Assembly: GCA_001751225.1 (NCBI GenBank)
Contig: MAXT01000098.1
Span: forward strand, 1-13,581
Length of the DNA: 13,581 nucleotides
From: Desulfuromonadales bacterium C00003107
Lineage (GTDB): Bacteria > Desulfobacterota > Desulfuromonadia > Desulfuromonadales > Syntrophotaleaceae
Direction of reading: 5' to 3'
Position numbers and translations under genes: made by a program
Shown here: positions 6,675 through 13,581 of the stretch, one piece after another
Numbering within the stretch: position 1 is the stretch's first letter
Layout: the number at the start of each line of letters is the position of its first letter
Notes under the pieces: generated by a model
Told to the model about the DNA's origin: nothing
Databases searched by the model: none
What the model saw: the letters and a program-made list of their open reading frames with translations, nothing else

Positions 6675-8635
6675 GAAAGTATACCGGTAAAGAGCAGCAG
6701 TATATTCAACAACCAGCCAACAGAAAAAGCCAGTACCGTAACAAACAGGAAGATACCCAAAGAGACTTTCCAGCCCCGCTCCTTTTTCATCATCAAAAAC
6801 TGGGCAATGCAGGGCACAAAGAGGGTCATGGTTACCGCCGCTACCGTCAACTGAACCGGTGTCAACAGTCCTGCTTCCTGAAGATCGTAAAGCCCAGCAG
6901 CCCCAAAATCACGGCGGAAGAAACCGAAAATGAAGGCGGCGGAAGCATCAGACGGCAAACCAAGAAGCCCCATAACCGGGTTCATGCCGCGGACTAGCCA
7001 CTCCAGGGCACCGGTCATTTTGCCTGCCCACAGCAGCAAGGAAGCAATAATAAACAGGGGGAATATTTCCAGAAAGTACCACTGCATGCGGGTCATTGTT
7101 TTTACCAGCACGTTATGGAATTGTGGCAGCCTCATGGGCGGCAACTCCATGTAGAACATCGGCCGCTCGCCGGGTAACACCCGGGCCGAGAGAAAACCGA
7201 CCAGCAGAAAGATCATTACGATACAAACAGTCCAGACCAGTAAGGCCCCCGGAACTCCGGAAAGAAGGCCGAGAATAACCCCCAACTGAGCACTGCAAGG
7301 GATAGCCAGTGCCAGTAACAGAGTCACCAGCACTCGTTCACGAACCGTTTCCAGGGTTCGGGTCACCATGGTAGCCATGGTATCGCAACCAAAACCGAGC
7401 ACCATGGGAATCACGGCTCGCCCGTTAAGACCAATTTTTTTAAAAATACGGTCCACCAACATGGCCAGCCGCGGAAAATATCCGACATCCTCAATGACTG
7501 AGAAGGTCAGAAAAAACGTGCCGACAATGGGTAGTACAAGCGCCACCGCATAGCGGACACCGAGAGTAAAGACACCGTATTCACCGACGACCAGTTCTCG
7601 CAACCAGTACCAAGGCACAAACCGATCGACCAGGCTTATAGCTAAAGGGTTCAGGAAGTTCTCAAACAGGGAGCCCTCACAGATATCAACCAGCACACCG
7701 GCACCGAACTTGCCGACAAATTGATAAATGCCGAAATAGAGCACCAGAATCAGCAGAGGGAAACCAGTCCAAGGATTGGTAGTCCAGGCAGAAAGGCGGT
7801 CCGCGAAACGCAGCCGCCTATTCTCCGGCTGACGCACGGTTTCCGCCAGCAGTCCTTTACATACCCGCTTACGCTCCAGACTGATGCGTAAATGAAGATC
7901 GAAACGGTGTTCAAAGGCGGTTTCGGCAACGGCCTGCTGCACCCGCTCGAAGTTGTCGCCCTCCCTGTCACGCACCAGGGCTAGAATCTCGTCGTCTTTT
8001 TGCAGCAACAGTAAAGCCAGAGCACGAAGATCCAGTCGGTAGTCCCTTGTCAGGGTGTTCGCTACCTTGGCAATATCCTTTTCCAGATCGGATGAATAGC
8101 CAAAGGACGGTAATTCGTCGCCAGTGCACTCAGCGATAGCCTGCCGAACCTCCTTCAGGCCACGCTTGTTGCGGATCGCCCCTCCCACCACCGGAATACC
8201 GAGTTTCTCCTGCAACAGCGGGATATCGATAGTCATTCCGGAGCGTTCTGCTTCATCAAGAATATTGACCAGCAGAATCACCGGAAGGCCAGCTTCGATA
8301 AGTTGGAGGGTCATGGGCAACATGCGCTCGATATTACGGGCATCCAGAACATGAATAACCGCATAGGCATCTTCGAGGAGCAGCATCTCACGAGCGACTC
8401 GCTCCTCCTCGGTGATCGGCAGAAGCGAATACATACCGGGGGTATCGAGAATTTCGTAACGCTGGCCTTTGATTTCACAATGACCGCGCGCTACGGCCAC
8501 AGAGGTCCCAGGATAGTTGGAGACAACGGTATAAGCCCCGGTCAGGGCATTAAAAAGAACGCTTTTGCCAACATTGGGGTTTCCCACCAGAACGACCTTA
8601 CGGTCACCTTGGGGTGCTTTGTTCTGAGAACACAT
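6671..8635 (-). CDS. feoB: ferrous iron transport protein B
   Basis: A 654-residue inner-membrane Fe2+ importer with an N-terminal G-protein domain. Visible motifs are G1 'GNPNVGKS' (18-25), G2 Thr44 in 'YPGTS', G3 'DTPG' (64-67), G4 'NILD' (124-127) and a weak G5 near 'GGAIRNKRG' (151-159). A helical spacer follows to about residue 280, then the membrane core. Both Gate motifs are present: 'AVIPMVLGFGCDT' with 'AIPCSAQLG', and 'FIFGFFRRDFGAAGL' with 'FVPCIAQF'. These include the conserved cysteines proposed to lie along the iron path. It is at the short end for FeoB (often 700 or more residues) but no core motif is missing. It starts 62 bases after fur and overlaps the next gene by 4 bases. 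The start is fixed by an in-frame stop 15 bases upstream; no good ribosome-binding site precedes it. Fur control from the fur promoter is likely. Confidence 0.97.
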   Translation of the reverse strand: MCSQNKAPQGDRKVVLVGNPNVGKSVLFNALTGAYTVVSNYPGTSVAVARGHCEIKGQRYEILDTPGMYSLLPITEEERVAREMLLLEDAYAVIHVLDARNIERMLPMTLQLIEAGLPVILLVNILDEAERSGMTIDIPLLQEKLGIPVVGGAIRNKRGLKEVRQAIAECTGDELPSFGYSSDLEKDIAKVANTLTRDYRLDLRALALLLLQKDDEILALVRDREGDNFERVQQAVAETAFEHRFDLHLRISLERKRVCKGLLAETVRQPENRRLRFADRLSAWTTNPWTGFPLLILVLYFGIYQFVGKFGAGVLVDICEGSLFENFLNPLAISLVDRFVPWYWLRELVVGEYGVFTLGVRYAVALVLPIVGTFFLTFSVIEDVGYFPRLAMLVDRIFKKIGLNGRAVIPMVLGFGCDTMATMVTRTLETVRERVLVTLLLALAIPCSAQLGVILGLLSGVPGALLVWTVCIVMIFLLVGFLSARVLPGERPMFYMELPPMRLPQFHNVLVKTMTRMQWYFLEIFPLFIIASLLLWAGKMTGALEWLVRGMNPVMGLLGLPSDASAAFIFGFFRRDFGAAGLYDLQEAGLLTPVQLTVAAVTMTLFVPCIAQFLMMKKERGWKVSLGIFLFVTVLAFSVGWLLNILLLFTGILS

Positions 8636-8652
8636 TGCAATTATTTCTATTT

Positions 8653-8678
8653 AAAAAGGGGAATTTAAAAATGTTCCC
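8653..8678 (-). terminator. weak hairpin plus U tract between fur and feoB
   Basis: On the minus strand GGGAA pairs with TTCCC (five pairs, 10-base loop), followed by CTTTTT. It is weaker than the other two terminators here. It may cause partial termination after fur and so set the fur:feoB ratio, or it may be chance in AT-rich DNA. Confidence 0.3.
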
Positions 8679-8697
8679 AAAAAGGGTCTGGCAATTT

Positions 8698-9129
8698 TTA
8701 GCCAGGTGCGCATTTGGCACATAGACCAAAAATCTCCAGCCGGTGACTGGCTATGGTGAACTGATGGTCTTGAGCAACTTGATCCTGTAGCTTTTCAATT
8801 CGCTTATCCTCAAACTCGATGATGGCTCCACAACCGGTGCAGATAAGGTGGTCGTGATGGTCTCCGCCGTGGCTCAATTCATAAAGGACTTGCCCAGCAC
8901 CGAAATCCCGCTCTTCCGCGATCCCGCACTCAGCAAAGAGTTTCAGAGTCCGGTAGACAGTAGCATAACCGATATGAGGGTTTTTGCTGCGAATTTCTAG
9001 GTAAAGATCTTCAGTGGAAAGGTGTTCTTTGGAACTGAGAAATTCTTCGAGAATCACTTCCCTCTGCTTCGTCCACTTCAGCCCTTTGCGAACCACGAAT
9101 TCGCGGAACATTGCACGTTTGTCGGTCAT
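8698..9129 (-). CDS. fur: ferric uptake regulator Fur
   Basis: A 143-residue cytoplasmic Fe2+-dependent repressor. The winged helix covers about residues 1-85 ('LKWTKQREVILEEFL', 'HIGYATVYRTLKLF', the Fur recognition helix). The C-terminal metal and dimer domain has 'HGGDHHDHLICTGCG' and ends 'FGLCAKC'. Cys97/Cys100 and Cys137/Cys140 form the structural Zn site. 'HHDH' and His36 are the usual regulatory-site positions. The frame stays open upstream to 9282, inside ccdA, but the Fur fold begins at 'MTDKRAMF' and GGGAGGGG sits 2 bases before this ATG, so 9129 is chosen. A further ATG at 9141 would add four residues but lies inside the Fur dyad. PerR or Zur are alternatives; the feoB linkage and own Fur-type site favour Fur. 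Confidence 0.93.
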   Translation of the reverse strand: MTDKRAMFREFVVRKGLKWTKQREVILEEFLSSKEHLSTEDLYLEIRSKNPHIGYATVYRTLKLFAECGIAEERDFGAGQVLYELSHGGDHHDHLICTGCGAIIEFEDKRIEKLQDQVAQDHQFTIASHRLEIFGLCAKCAPG

Positions 9130-9140
9130 CACCCCTCCCA

Positions 9141-9155
9141 TGAAATTGAATTTCA
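9141..9155. promoter_or_regulatory. Fur operator upstream of fur
   Basis: TGAAATT-G-AATTTCA is a perfect 7-1-7 inverted repeat, the known arrangement of Fur boxes (compare TGATAAT-N-ATTATCA). It starts 11 bases upstream of the fur ATG and lies just downstream of the predicted -10, so bound Fur would cover the transcription start. This predicts Fe-dependent autoregulation of fur and co-control of feoB, the Cys-rich gene and the DtxR-like gene. Confidence 0.75.
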
Positions 9156-9157
9156 AA

Positions 9158-9185
9158 AATATCAGCAGCGGATAATGACTGTCAA
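9158..9185 (-). promoter_or_regulatory. sigma-70-type promoter of fur
   Basis: On the minus strand a perfect -35 TTGACA (9180-9185), a 16-base spacer and a -10 GATATT (9158-9163). It sits entirely between the ccdA stop (9206) and fur, with the Fur dyad immediately downstream. The start point would fall at about 9150, giving a leader of only about 20 bases. Confidence 0.65.
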
Positions 9186-9205
9186 GTCCAAAACGGGGCC
9201 TTGGC

Positions 9206-9949
9206 TCAGCCAGAAGGAGGCAACAGGCGGTACAGATAGCCTGTGACCATGCCAAACATATCGAAAAAAAGCATAATACCAACCACCATCAACAGGGCAC
9301 CGGTAAAAATCTCCACCAGCCGTATGTACTTACGAAAACGCTTGAAAAAGGACAGAAAACTATGAAAAAGCAAACCAGCCAGCAAAAAAGGTAAACCTAA
9401 ACCCGCCGAATAAACCGTCAACAACAAAATGCCGTGGCCGGGACCAGCTGACGACCCTGCAGCCAAAGCCAAAATAGTGCCCAGAATCGGACCGATGCAA
9501 GGAGTCCAACCGGCGGCAAAAGCCAATCCGACCACAAAGGTGCCGGCAAACCCAGCCGGTTTGCGATGCAAATGAATCCGTCTCTCACCCAGCAAAATAC
9601 CGAAATGAAACAAACCGCTAAGATGGATTCCGAAAAGAAAGATCAGAATTCCACCAATTTTCTGCACCCAGACCAGCACCGTTTGCAACTGCCCCTGGAA
9701 AGAGGCTGAAGCCATCCCGGCCAGGGCCCCCAGCAAAATGAACACGGCGGAGAAGCCGGCAATAAAAATCAGACAGTGGCACAACACCGTCAACCTAACA
9801 CGAGCACCAGGGTGCGCCTCCTGCAGTTGACCGAAACTGAGACCGGTGATGTAGGTCACATACGAGGGCAATAGAGGCAAGACACAGGGGGAGAAAAAGG
9901 ACAGAATCCCTCCGGAAAATGCGATCCACAAAGTAATATCGGCGGTCAT
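9206..9949 (-). CDS. ccdA: CcdA-type thiol:disulfide transmembrane reductase
   Basis: A 247-residue inner-membrane protein with about six hydrophobic segments. It carries electrons from cytoplasmic thioredoxin to periplasmic thioredoxin-like partners. The two redox cysteines are in place: Cys22 in 'FFSPCVLPLLPSY' and Cys151 in 'GWTPCIGPILG', both in the Pro-flanked settings typical of CcdA/DsbD-beta. The start is taken as 'MTADITLWIAFSGG', 4 bases after the tlpA stop and preceded by GGGGGAGAG; the open frame continues to 10099, but that stretch lies inside tlpA and codes nothing CcdA-like. The immediately upstream TlpA/ResA-like protein is its probable partner. The pair is likely used for cytochrome c maturation. 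Confidence 0.92.
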   Translation of the reverse strand: MTADITLWIAFSGGILSFFSPCVLPLLPSYVTYITGLSFGQLQEAHPGARVRLTVLCHCLIFIAGFSAVFILLGALAGMASASFQGQLQTVLVWVQKIGGILIFLFGIHLSGLFHFGILLGERRIHLHRKPAGFAGTFVVGLAFAAGWTPCIGPILGTILALAAGSSAGPGHGILLLTVYSAGLGLPFLLAGLLFHSFLSFFKRFRKYIRLVEIFTGALLMVVGIMLFFDMFGMVTGYLYRLLPPSG

Positions 9950-9953
9950 TGAA

Positions 9954-10517
9954 TCACTCTCCCCCGAGCTGGTTGAGCTCGGCGATGACATCGTTAGAAT
10001 TCCAGTCCCGCAGCCCAAGGTGACGGGCGATAACTCTGCCCTGGCCATCGACAAGAAAAGCCAGAGGCAGTTGATATACCCCATAGCGCTGCTGAACATC
10101 GTTCCCTAGATCTAAAAGGATCGGCAAAGAAAGCTGCTGCCGGTCCGCAAAAAAGGCGACCTGCTCCTCTGTTTCTCCTACATTAACCGCTATCACTTTG
10201 AGGTTCTGAACAGCTGAGTTGTCATGCAAACGTTGCAGGGACGCCATCTCGGTACGGCAGGGAGGACACCAGGAAGCCCAAAAGACGAGCAGTACGTTAT
10301 GACCCCGGAACTGGCTCAGAGAGAGTTGATGGCCATATCGGTCGGGCAGTAAAAAATCGGGAGCCGGGCCGCCGACCATAGCCCCTCTTTCAGGTAAGGC
10401 CTCTCCACGCCAAGAGCTCACATGCCAGAGGCTGGCAACAAGCAAGATCAACAGGCCCGGAACCACTATAAACAATAAGAGTTTTTTTGTCGGCATCCTG
10501 TCAGCCATGTTTAACAT
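9954..10517 (-). CDS. TlpA/ResA-like membrane-anchored thioredoxin
   Basis: A 187-residue protein with one N-terminal membrane anchor (about 11-31, no lipobox Cys) and a periplasmic thioredoxin fold. 'APDFLLPDRYG' (52-62) is the usual AhpC/TSA-Redoxin start; the active site is 'WASWCPPCR' with Cys84 and Cys87; 'QLPLAFLVDGQG' carries the cis-Pro. It should keep periplasmic cysteines reduced, for instance those of apocytochrome c before haem attachment, and be re-reduced by CcdA encoded 4 bases downstream. Other TlpA-family roles cannot be excluded. Three Met codons are possible starts (10517, 10508, 10496). The first is given, but a promoter-like sequence overlaps it, so the true start may be 10508 or 10496. 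Confidence 0.88.
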   Translation of the reverse strand: MLNMADRMPTKKLLLFIVVPGLLILLVASLWHVSSWRGEALPERGAMVGGPAPDFLLPDRYGHQLSLSQFRGHNVLLVFWASWCPPCRTEMASLQRLHDNSAVQNLKVIAVNVGETEEQVAFFADRQQLSLPILLDLGNDVQQRYGVYQLPLAFLVDGQGRVIARHLGLRDWNSNDVIAELNQLGGE

Positions 10518-10543
10518 CTAACCGTCCAGACTCAAAAAGTCAA
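10516..10543 (-). promoter_or_regulatory. possible sigma-70 promoter of tlpA-ccdA
   Basis: On the minus strand TTGACT (10538-10543), a 16-base spacer and TTAGAT (10516-10521). The -10 overlaps the first in-frame ATG of the thioredoxin gene. If real, translation must begin at the ATG at 10508 or 10496. No operator-like dyad is seen beside it. Confidence 0.35.
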
Positions 10544-10632
10544 GGGAGCTGAGCCGAAGTGTTTTCTAAGGTTGCCGCCACCACTGGGGCGGAGTATGCT
10601 GGGCCAAACTATAAATCAAAGGACCGCTTGTG

Positions 10633-11586
10633 ATGGTATTTACAGAGATCGCCCTCATAATTCTGCCAGTATTTTTCGTTATTGGTCTGGGCTATCTGAT
10701 TCGACGCATCGAACTGATTGACGACCGATTTCTGTATCAAGCCAACCGACTAGTCTACTTCATCGGCTTACCCTCCCTGCTCTTCCATAAGATCGCCACC
10801 GCCGACTTCGGTGCCACTTTCAACGGCCGAATGGTTGCAGGAGCCACATTTGTCATGCTGAGTGGCTTGATCCTTTCCTACAGCTATGCATCCCTGGGTC
10901 GCAAGTATCGACGAGAAGACCGCGGCGCCTTTAGCCAGGGTGCCTTTCGAGGAAACCTGGCCTACATTGGCCTGCCTATCGTATTTAGTGCTTATGGCGA
11001 CGAAGCCTTTGCCCGGGCCGGCATGTTTATGGGTTGCCTGGTTCCGGTCATCAACCTGTTATCCATCCTGGCTTTGCTACTTCCGCATAAAACAGGGTCC
11101 CGGCGAACCGGGTGGCCTTTCTGGTATCGCAACTTGTTCTCTAACCCTCTAATACTCGCGGCTCTTTTGGGCATTATCTGGAGCTACTGGCAACTGCCTT
11201 TACCAAAATTCATAGCACGCTCCTTCAGCCTCACCGCTAGCATCACCCTGCCCCTGGCTCTGTTCGCCATCGGCGGTAGTTTCTCCCTGAAAAGGCTGCG
11301 GGGCGACTTGGTTCAGGCCACGCTAGCCAGTCTCTTCAAGGTCATTGGCCTACCATTACTGACCATCGGTTTCATGCTGCTACTCAATGTGCGCGGTCTC
11401 GATCTGGGTATCGCCGTACTCATGGCTGGGGCGCCAGCAGCGGCTGCCTGTACCGTTCTGGCTCAACAACTGGACAGCAATGCAGAGCTGGCCGGTTCCA
11501 TCATTCTTCTTTCTACCCTGTTTTCCTTGGTCAGTTACCCCGTAATCCTTTTTCTGTTAAAAACCTATCAACTCGGGTTCAACTAA
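10633..11586 (+). CDS. AEC-family permease (auxin efflux carrier/malonate-type transporter)
   Basis: A 317-residue inner-membrane carrier with about ten hydrophobic segments of the Mem_trans (AEC) family, whose members export or exchange organic acids, amino acids or related compounds. Recognisable parts are the N-terminal 'LPVFFVIGLGYLIRR', 'RGNLAYIGLPIVFSAYG' (conserved 'N.gf.glPl' in helix 4), 'NPLILAALLGIIW', 'ITLPLALFAIGGS' and the C-terminal 'MAGAPAAAACTVLAQQLDSNAELAGSI..STLFSLVSYP'. The substrate is not predictable. The ATG at 10633 follows AAAGGA by 9 bases; a GTG at 10630 directly before it is an equally spaced alternative adding one residue. It is divergent from tlpA and ends against the terminator shared with pyruvate carboxylase, so it is probably a single-gene transcript. 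I found no convincing promoter in the 115-base gap upstream. Confidence 0.92.
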   Translation: MVFTEIALIILPVFFVIGLGYLIRRIELIDDRFLYQANRLVYFIGLPSLLFHKIATADFGATFNGRMVAGATFVMLSGLILSYSYASLGRKYRREDRGAFSQGAFRGNLAYIGLPIVFSAYGDEAFARAGMFMGCLVPVINLLSILALLLPHKTGSRRTGWPFWYRNLFSNPLILAALLGIIWSYWQLPLPKFIARSFSLTASITLPLALFAIGGSFSLKRLRGDLVQATLASLFKVIGLPLLTIGFMLLLNVRGLDLGIAVLMAGAPAAAACTVLAQQLDSNAELAGSIILLSTLFSLVSYPVILFLLKTYQLGFN

Positions 11587-11601
11587 ACGACCTTACAAAA
11601 A

Positions 11602-11635
11602 AAAAGGCCAAGCCCTGTTAAGGGCTTGGCCTTTT
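11602..11635. terminator. bidirectional rho-independent terminator between converging genes
   Basis: AAAAGGCCAAGCCCT (11602-11616) pairs perfectly over 15 bases with AGGGCTTGGCCTTTT (11621-11635) around the loop GTTA. There is a T tract on the plus strand and nine A residues before it, giving a T tract on the minus strand. It lies 15 bases after the permease stop and 18 bases beyond the pyruvate carboxylase stop, so it serves both. Confidence 0.93.
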
Positions 11636-11653
11636 ATCCATAAAACCTGCCAG

Positions 11654-13581
11654 TTAGTCGAGAATGATCAGCAATTCTCCGGATTGGATCTGCATCCCTT
11701 CAAAAACCAGGATTTCAGAGACAACACCTTCCTTGGCGGCCTTAACATTGGTCTCCATCTTCATCGCCTCGGTGGACAACAGGACATCCCCCTCTTTGAC
11801 CACATCGCCGACATTGACCAGAATGTGAAAAACCTTGCCGGGCATGGGGGCACCGACATGATGCAGATTGTCCGGGTCAGCCTTACGATGGGTGACCATA
11901 TCCGAGTCCGCCGACATATCCGGAACGGCTACCTGACGCGGTTCACCATTGAGTTCAAAGTAGATATCGCGGTTACCATCGTCGGTTATCCGGCCGATAG
12001 CGTTAAGCTGTACGACCAAGGTCTTACCCGGCTGTATCTCTATACAGGTTTCGTCACCGAGATCGAGACCGTAGAAAAAGACCGGCGTCGGCAGCATGGA
12101 CGTGTCTTCGTATTCCTGACGGTGCTTTGCAAACTCTTCAAATACTCCGGGATAAAGGACCGCAGAAAGAACATCTCGATCACTAACCGGCTGACCGAGC
12201 TTCTTCTCCAGTTCAGTTTTCTGGGCTGCGAAATCAACGGACTCCAGAAATTCCCCTGGCCGGCAAGTGATGGGCTCCTCGCCTTTGAGGACGATCTTCT
12301 GTAGTTTCTCAGGAAAACCACCGTGAGGCTGGCCGATCATCCCCTTGAAAAAATCAACAACCCCTTGCGGGAAGGTCAACTCTGCGCCCCGCTCATAGAC
12401 ATCTTCGGGCTGCAGATTGTTCTGAATCATGAACATCGCCATATCGCCAACAATCTTCGAGGATGGAGTAACCTTGATAATATCCCCAAACATATCGTTG
12501 ACCTTACGATACATCTCCTTGCACTCTTCCCAACGATGGCCTAAACCAAAGCCCTCGACCTGCGGCTTGTAATTAGAATACTGACCGCCAGGAATCTCGT
12601 GGTGATAGACCTGGGCCGTACCGCTACGAAGCTCCGATTCGAAGGGAGCATAGTAGGTGCGCACAGTTTCCCAATAATTGGCCAGTTTTTGCAGTTTCTT
12701 TTCTTCGAGCTGCGGATCGCGATCTGAATCCTTCAGCACTGCGAGCAATGCATTCATGTTGGGCTGTGCGGTAAGACCAGAGACCGAAGAGAGTGCCGTA
12801 TCAACAATATCGACTCCGGCCATGGAAGCGGCAAACAAGGTCGCACCACCGTTACTGGAAGTATCATGGGTATGGAGATGGATGGGAATACCAACCTCCT
12901 GTTTCAAGGCCTTGACCAGCTTCTCAGCGGCAAAAGGCTTAAGCAATCCAGCCATATCCTTGATGGCAAGGATATGCGCACCCATTTTTTCCAGTTCCTT
13001 TGCCATGCCAACATAGTAAGAAAGTGGATACTTGTCCCGCTTGGGATCGAGAATGTCTCCCGTATAGCAAATTGCCGCTTCGCACACGGCACCGGACTTA
13101 CGAACCGCATCCATGGCAACTTGCATGCCCTTGGTCCAGTTCAGGGAGTCGAATACTCTAAAGACGTCAATGCCACTTTTGGCGGCTTGGGCAACAAATT
13201 CTTGCACCACGTTATCGGGATAGTTGCAATAACCAACCGCATTCGACCCGCGTAGCAGCATCTGAAAAAGGATATTGGGGATTTTTTCCCGCAGACGGTC
13301 AAGACGCTCCCAGGGGTCTTCCTTGAGAAAGCGCATGGAAACATCAAATGTGGCCCCACCCCACATCTCCAGCGAGAAAAGGTCGCTGCCCAAATGACTG
13401 GTTGCCGGAGCGATAAGATCAAGATCGTAGGTCCTGAAGCGTGTAGCCATCAAGGATTGATGGGCATCGCGCATGGTGGTATCGGTAACCAGCAGCTTCT
13501 TTTCGTTAAGGACCCACTGAGACAGCCCTTCGGGTCCCAATTCTTTAAGAATGTCTCGACTACCCTTAGGACGGCTACAGT
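11654..13581 (-). CDS. pyc: pyruvate carboxylase, C-terminal part (carboxyltransferase and biotin carrier; 5' end outside window)
   Basis: Pyruvate carboxylase makes oxaloacetate from pyruvate, bicarbonate and ATP (anaplerosis, gluconeogenesis). About 642 residues are visible and the frame runs open off the right edge: before the apparent start, which is a Leu TTG, the residues read 'SRPKGSRDILKELGPEG', the usual linker before the carboxyltransferase in single-chain enzymes. Visible motifs are 'TDTTMRDAHQSLMATR', 'GGATFDVSMRFL', the carboxylated Lys in 'LAIKDMAGLL', metal-binding 'HLHTHDTSSNGG', 'SVSGLTAQPNM', 'HEIPGGQYSN', the tetramerisation/conserved PYC_OADA region and the C-terminal biotin carrier with 'EAMKMET', the biotinylated Lys about 34 residues before the end. 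A two-subunit PycB or oxaloacetate decarboxylase alpha subunit is less likely because of that linker. The biotin carboxylase half should lie just beyond the right edge. Confidence 0.96.
   Translation of the reverse strand, partial: CSRPKGSRDILKELGPEGLSQWVLNEKKLLVTDTTMRDAHQSLMATRFRTYDLDLIAPATSHLGSDLFSLEMWGGATFDVSMRFLKEDPWERLDRLREKIPNILFQMLLRGSNAVGYCNYPDNVVQEFVAQAAKSGIDVFRVFDSLNWTKGMQVAMDAVRKSGAVCEAAICYTGDILDPKRDKYPLSYYVGMAKELEKMGAHILAIKDMAGLLKPFAAEKLVKALKQEVGIPIHLHTHDTSSNGGATLFAASMAGVDIVDTALSSVSGLTAQPNMNALLAVLKDSDRDPQLEEKKLQKLANYWETVRTYYAPFESELRSGTAQVYHHEIPGGQYSNYKPQVEGFGLGHRWEECKEMYRKVNDMFGDIIKVTPSSKIVGDMAMFMIQNNLQPEDVYERGAELTFPQGVVDFFKGMIGQPHGGFPEKLQKIVLKGEEPITCRPGEFLESVDFAAQKTELEKKLGQPVSDRDVLSAVLYPGVFEEFAKHRQEYEDTSMLPTPVFFYGLDLGDETCIEIQPGKTLVVQLNAIGRITDDGNRDIYFELNGEPRQVAVPDMSADSDMVTHRKADPDNLHHVGAPMPGKVFHILVNVGDVVKEGDVLLSTEAMKMETNVKAAKEGVVSEILVFEGMQIQSGELLIILD

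Noticed and set aside
9198..9216. TGGCT-C-AGCCA hairpin at the end of ccdA as a terminator
   Set aside because: Impossible one-base loop when fully paired, and no U tract directly after it.
9130..9282. N-terminal extension of Fur by 51 residues
   Set aside because: The extension overlaps the end of ccdA, reads through the fur promoter and Fur dyad, and has no Fur-like sequence; a ribosome-binding site sits at the shorter start.
9950..10099. N-terminal extension of CcdA by 50 residues
   Set aside because: It lies wholly inside the tlpA coding region in another frame; the real start has GGGGGAG upstream and begins the first membrane helix.
10575..10592. CCGCC...GGCGG inverted repeat upstream of the AEC permease
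   Set aside because: Only five pairs, no U tract and no promoter context; probably chance.
11654..13540. Complete two-subunit-type pyruvate carboxylase B starting at 13540
   Set aside because: The apparent start is a Leu TTG within an open frame that continues to the right edge with the linker of single-chain pyruvate carboxylase.

Overview
The window looks like chromosomal DNA of an anaerobic, probably iron- or sulfur-respiring bacterium related to Desulfuromonadales/Geobacterales (Pelobacter-like). The grounds are the Fur - FeoB - small Cys protein - DtxR/FeoA cluster, a large hybrid sensor kinase, a single-chain pyruvate carboxylase, Fur-type dyads and moderate GC content. This placement is inference from gene content and protein style; no 16S or other marker is present.

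Layout, left to right. (A) 1-680 (+): the C-terminal beta-barrel end of a TonB-dependent outer-membrane receptor, cut by the left edge. (B) 758-5443 (-): a two-gene unit, a BarA-type hybrid sensor histidine kinase followed 39 bases later by a membrane-anchored protein made of 14 LVIVD-type repeats, probably two seven-bladed propellers. It converges on the receptor gene. (C) 5444-5840: a non-coding stretch of almost 400 bases. It holds the 5' region of the kinase unit, several dyads (one resembling a DtxR/IdeR operator) and a strong rho-independent terminator at 5746-5794. (D) 5841-10517 (-): a tight run transcribed leftwards: tlpA/ResA-like thioredoxin, ccdA, fur, feoB, a 60-residue Cys-rich protein, and a DtxR-family regulator with a C-terminal FeoA domain. 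A sigma-70-like promoter and a perfect 7-1-7 Fur dyad lie between ccdA and fur, so fur-feoB-CysP-dtxR is probably its own iron-controlled transcript ending at 5746-5794. (E) 10633-11586 (+): an AEC-family permease, divergent from tlpA. (F) 11602-11635: a terminator shared by converging genes. (G) 11654-13581 (-): the carboxyltransferase and biotin-carrier part of pyruvate carboxylase, cut by the right edge.

How the genes fit together: region D is a ferrous-iron import and iron-sensing unit. FeoB moves Fe2+ across the inner membrane. Fur and the DtxR-like protein are both candidate Fe2+ sensors and bracket feoB. The small Cys protein is a candidate metal or Fe-S partner. Upstream, CcdA and the TlpA-like protein form a periplasmic thiol-reduction pair of the kind used in cytochrome c maturation, another iron-dependent process. 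Regions A and B suggest an outer-membrane uptake receptor beside a sensory unit with a large periplasmic propeller; the substrate cannot be read from the sequence.

Most of the window is recognisable. The parts least explained by known families are the double-propeller/hybrid-kinase pair, the shortened winged helix and four-cysteine cluster of the DtxR-like regulator, the 7-Cys mini-protein, and the dyad-rich leader of the kinase gene. No tRNA, rRNA, CRISPR array, insertion sequence or phage gene was seen.
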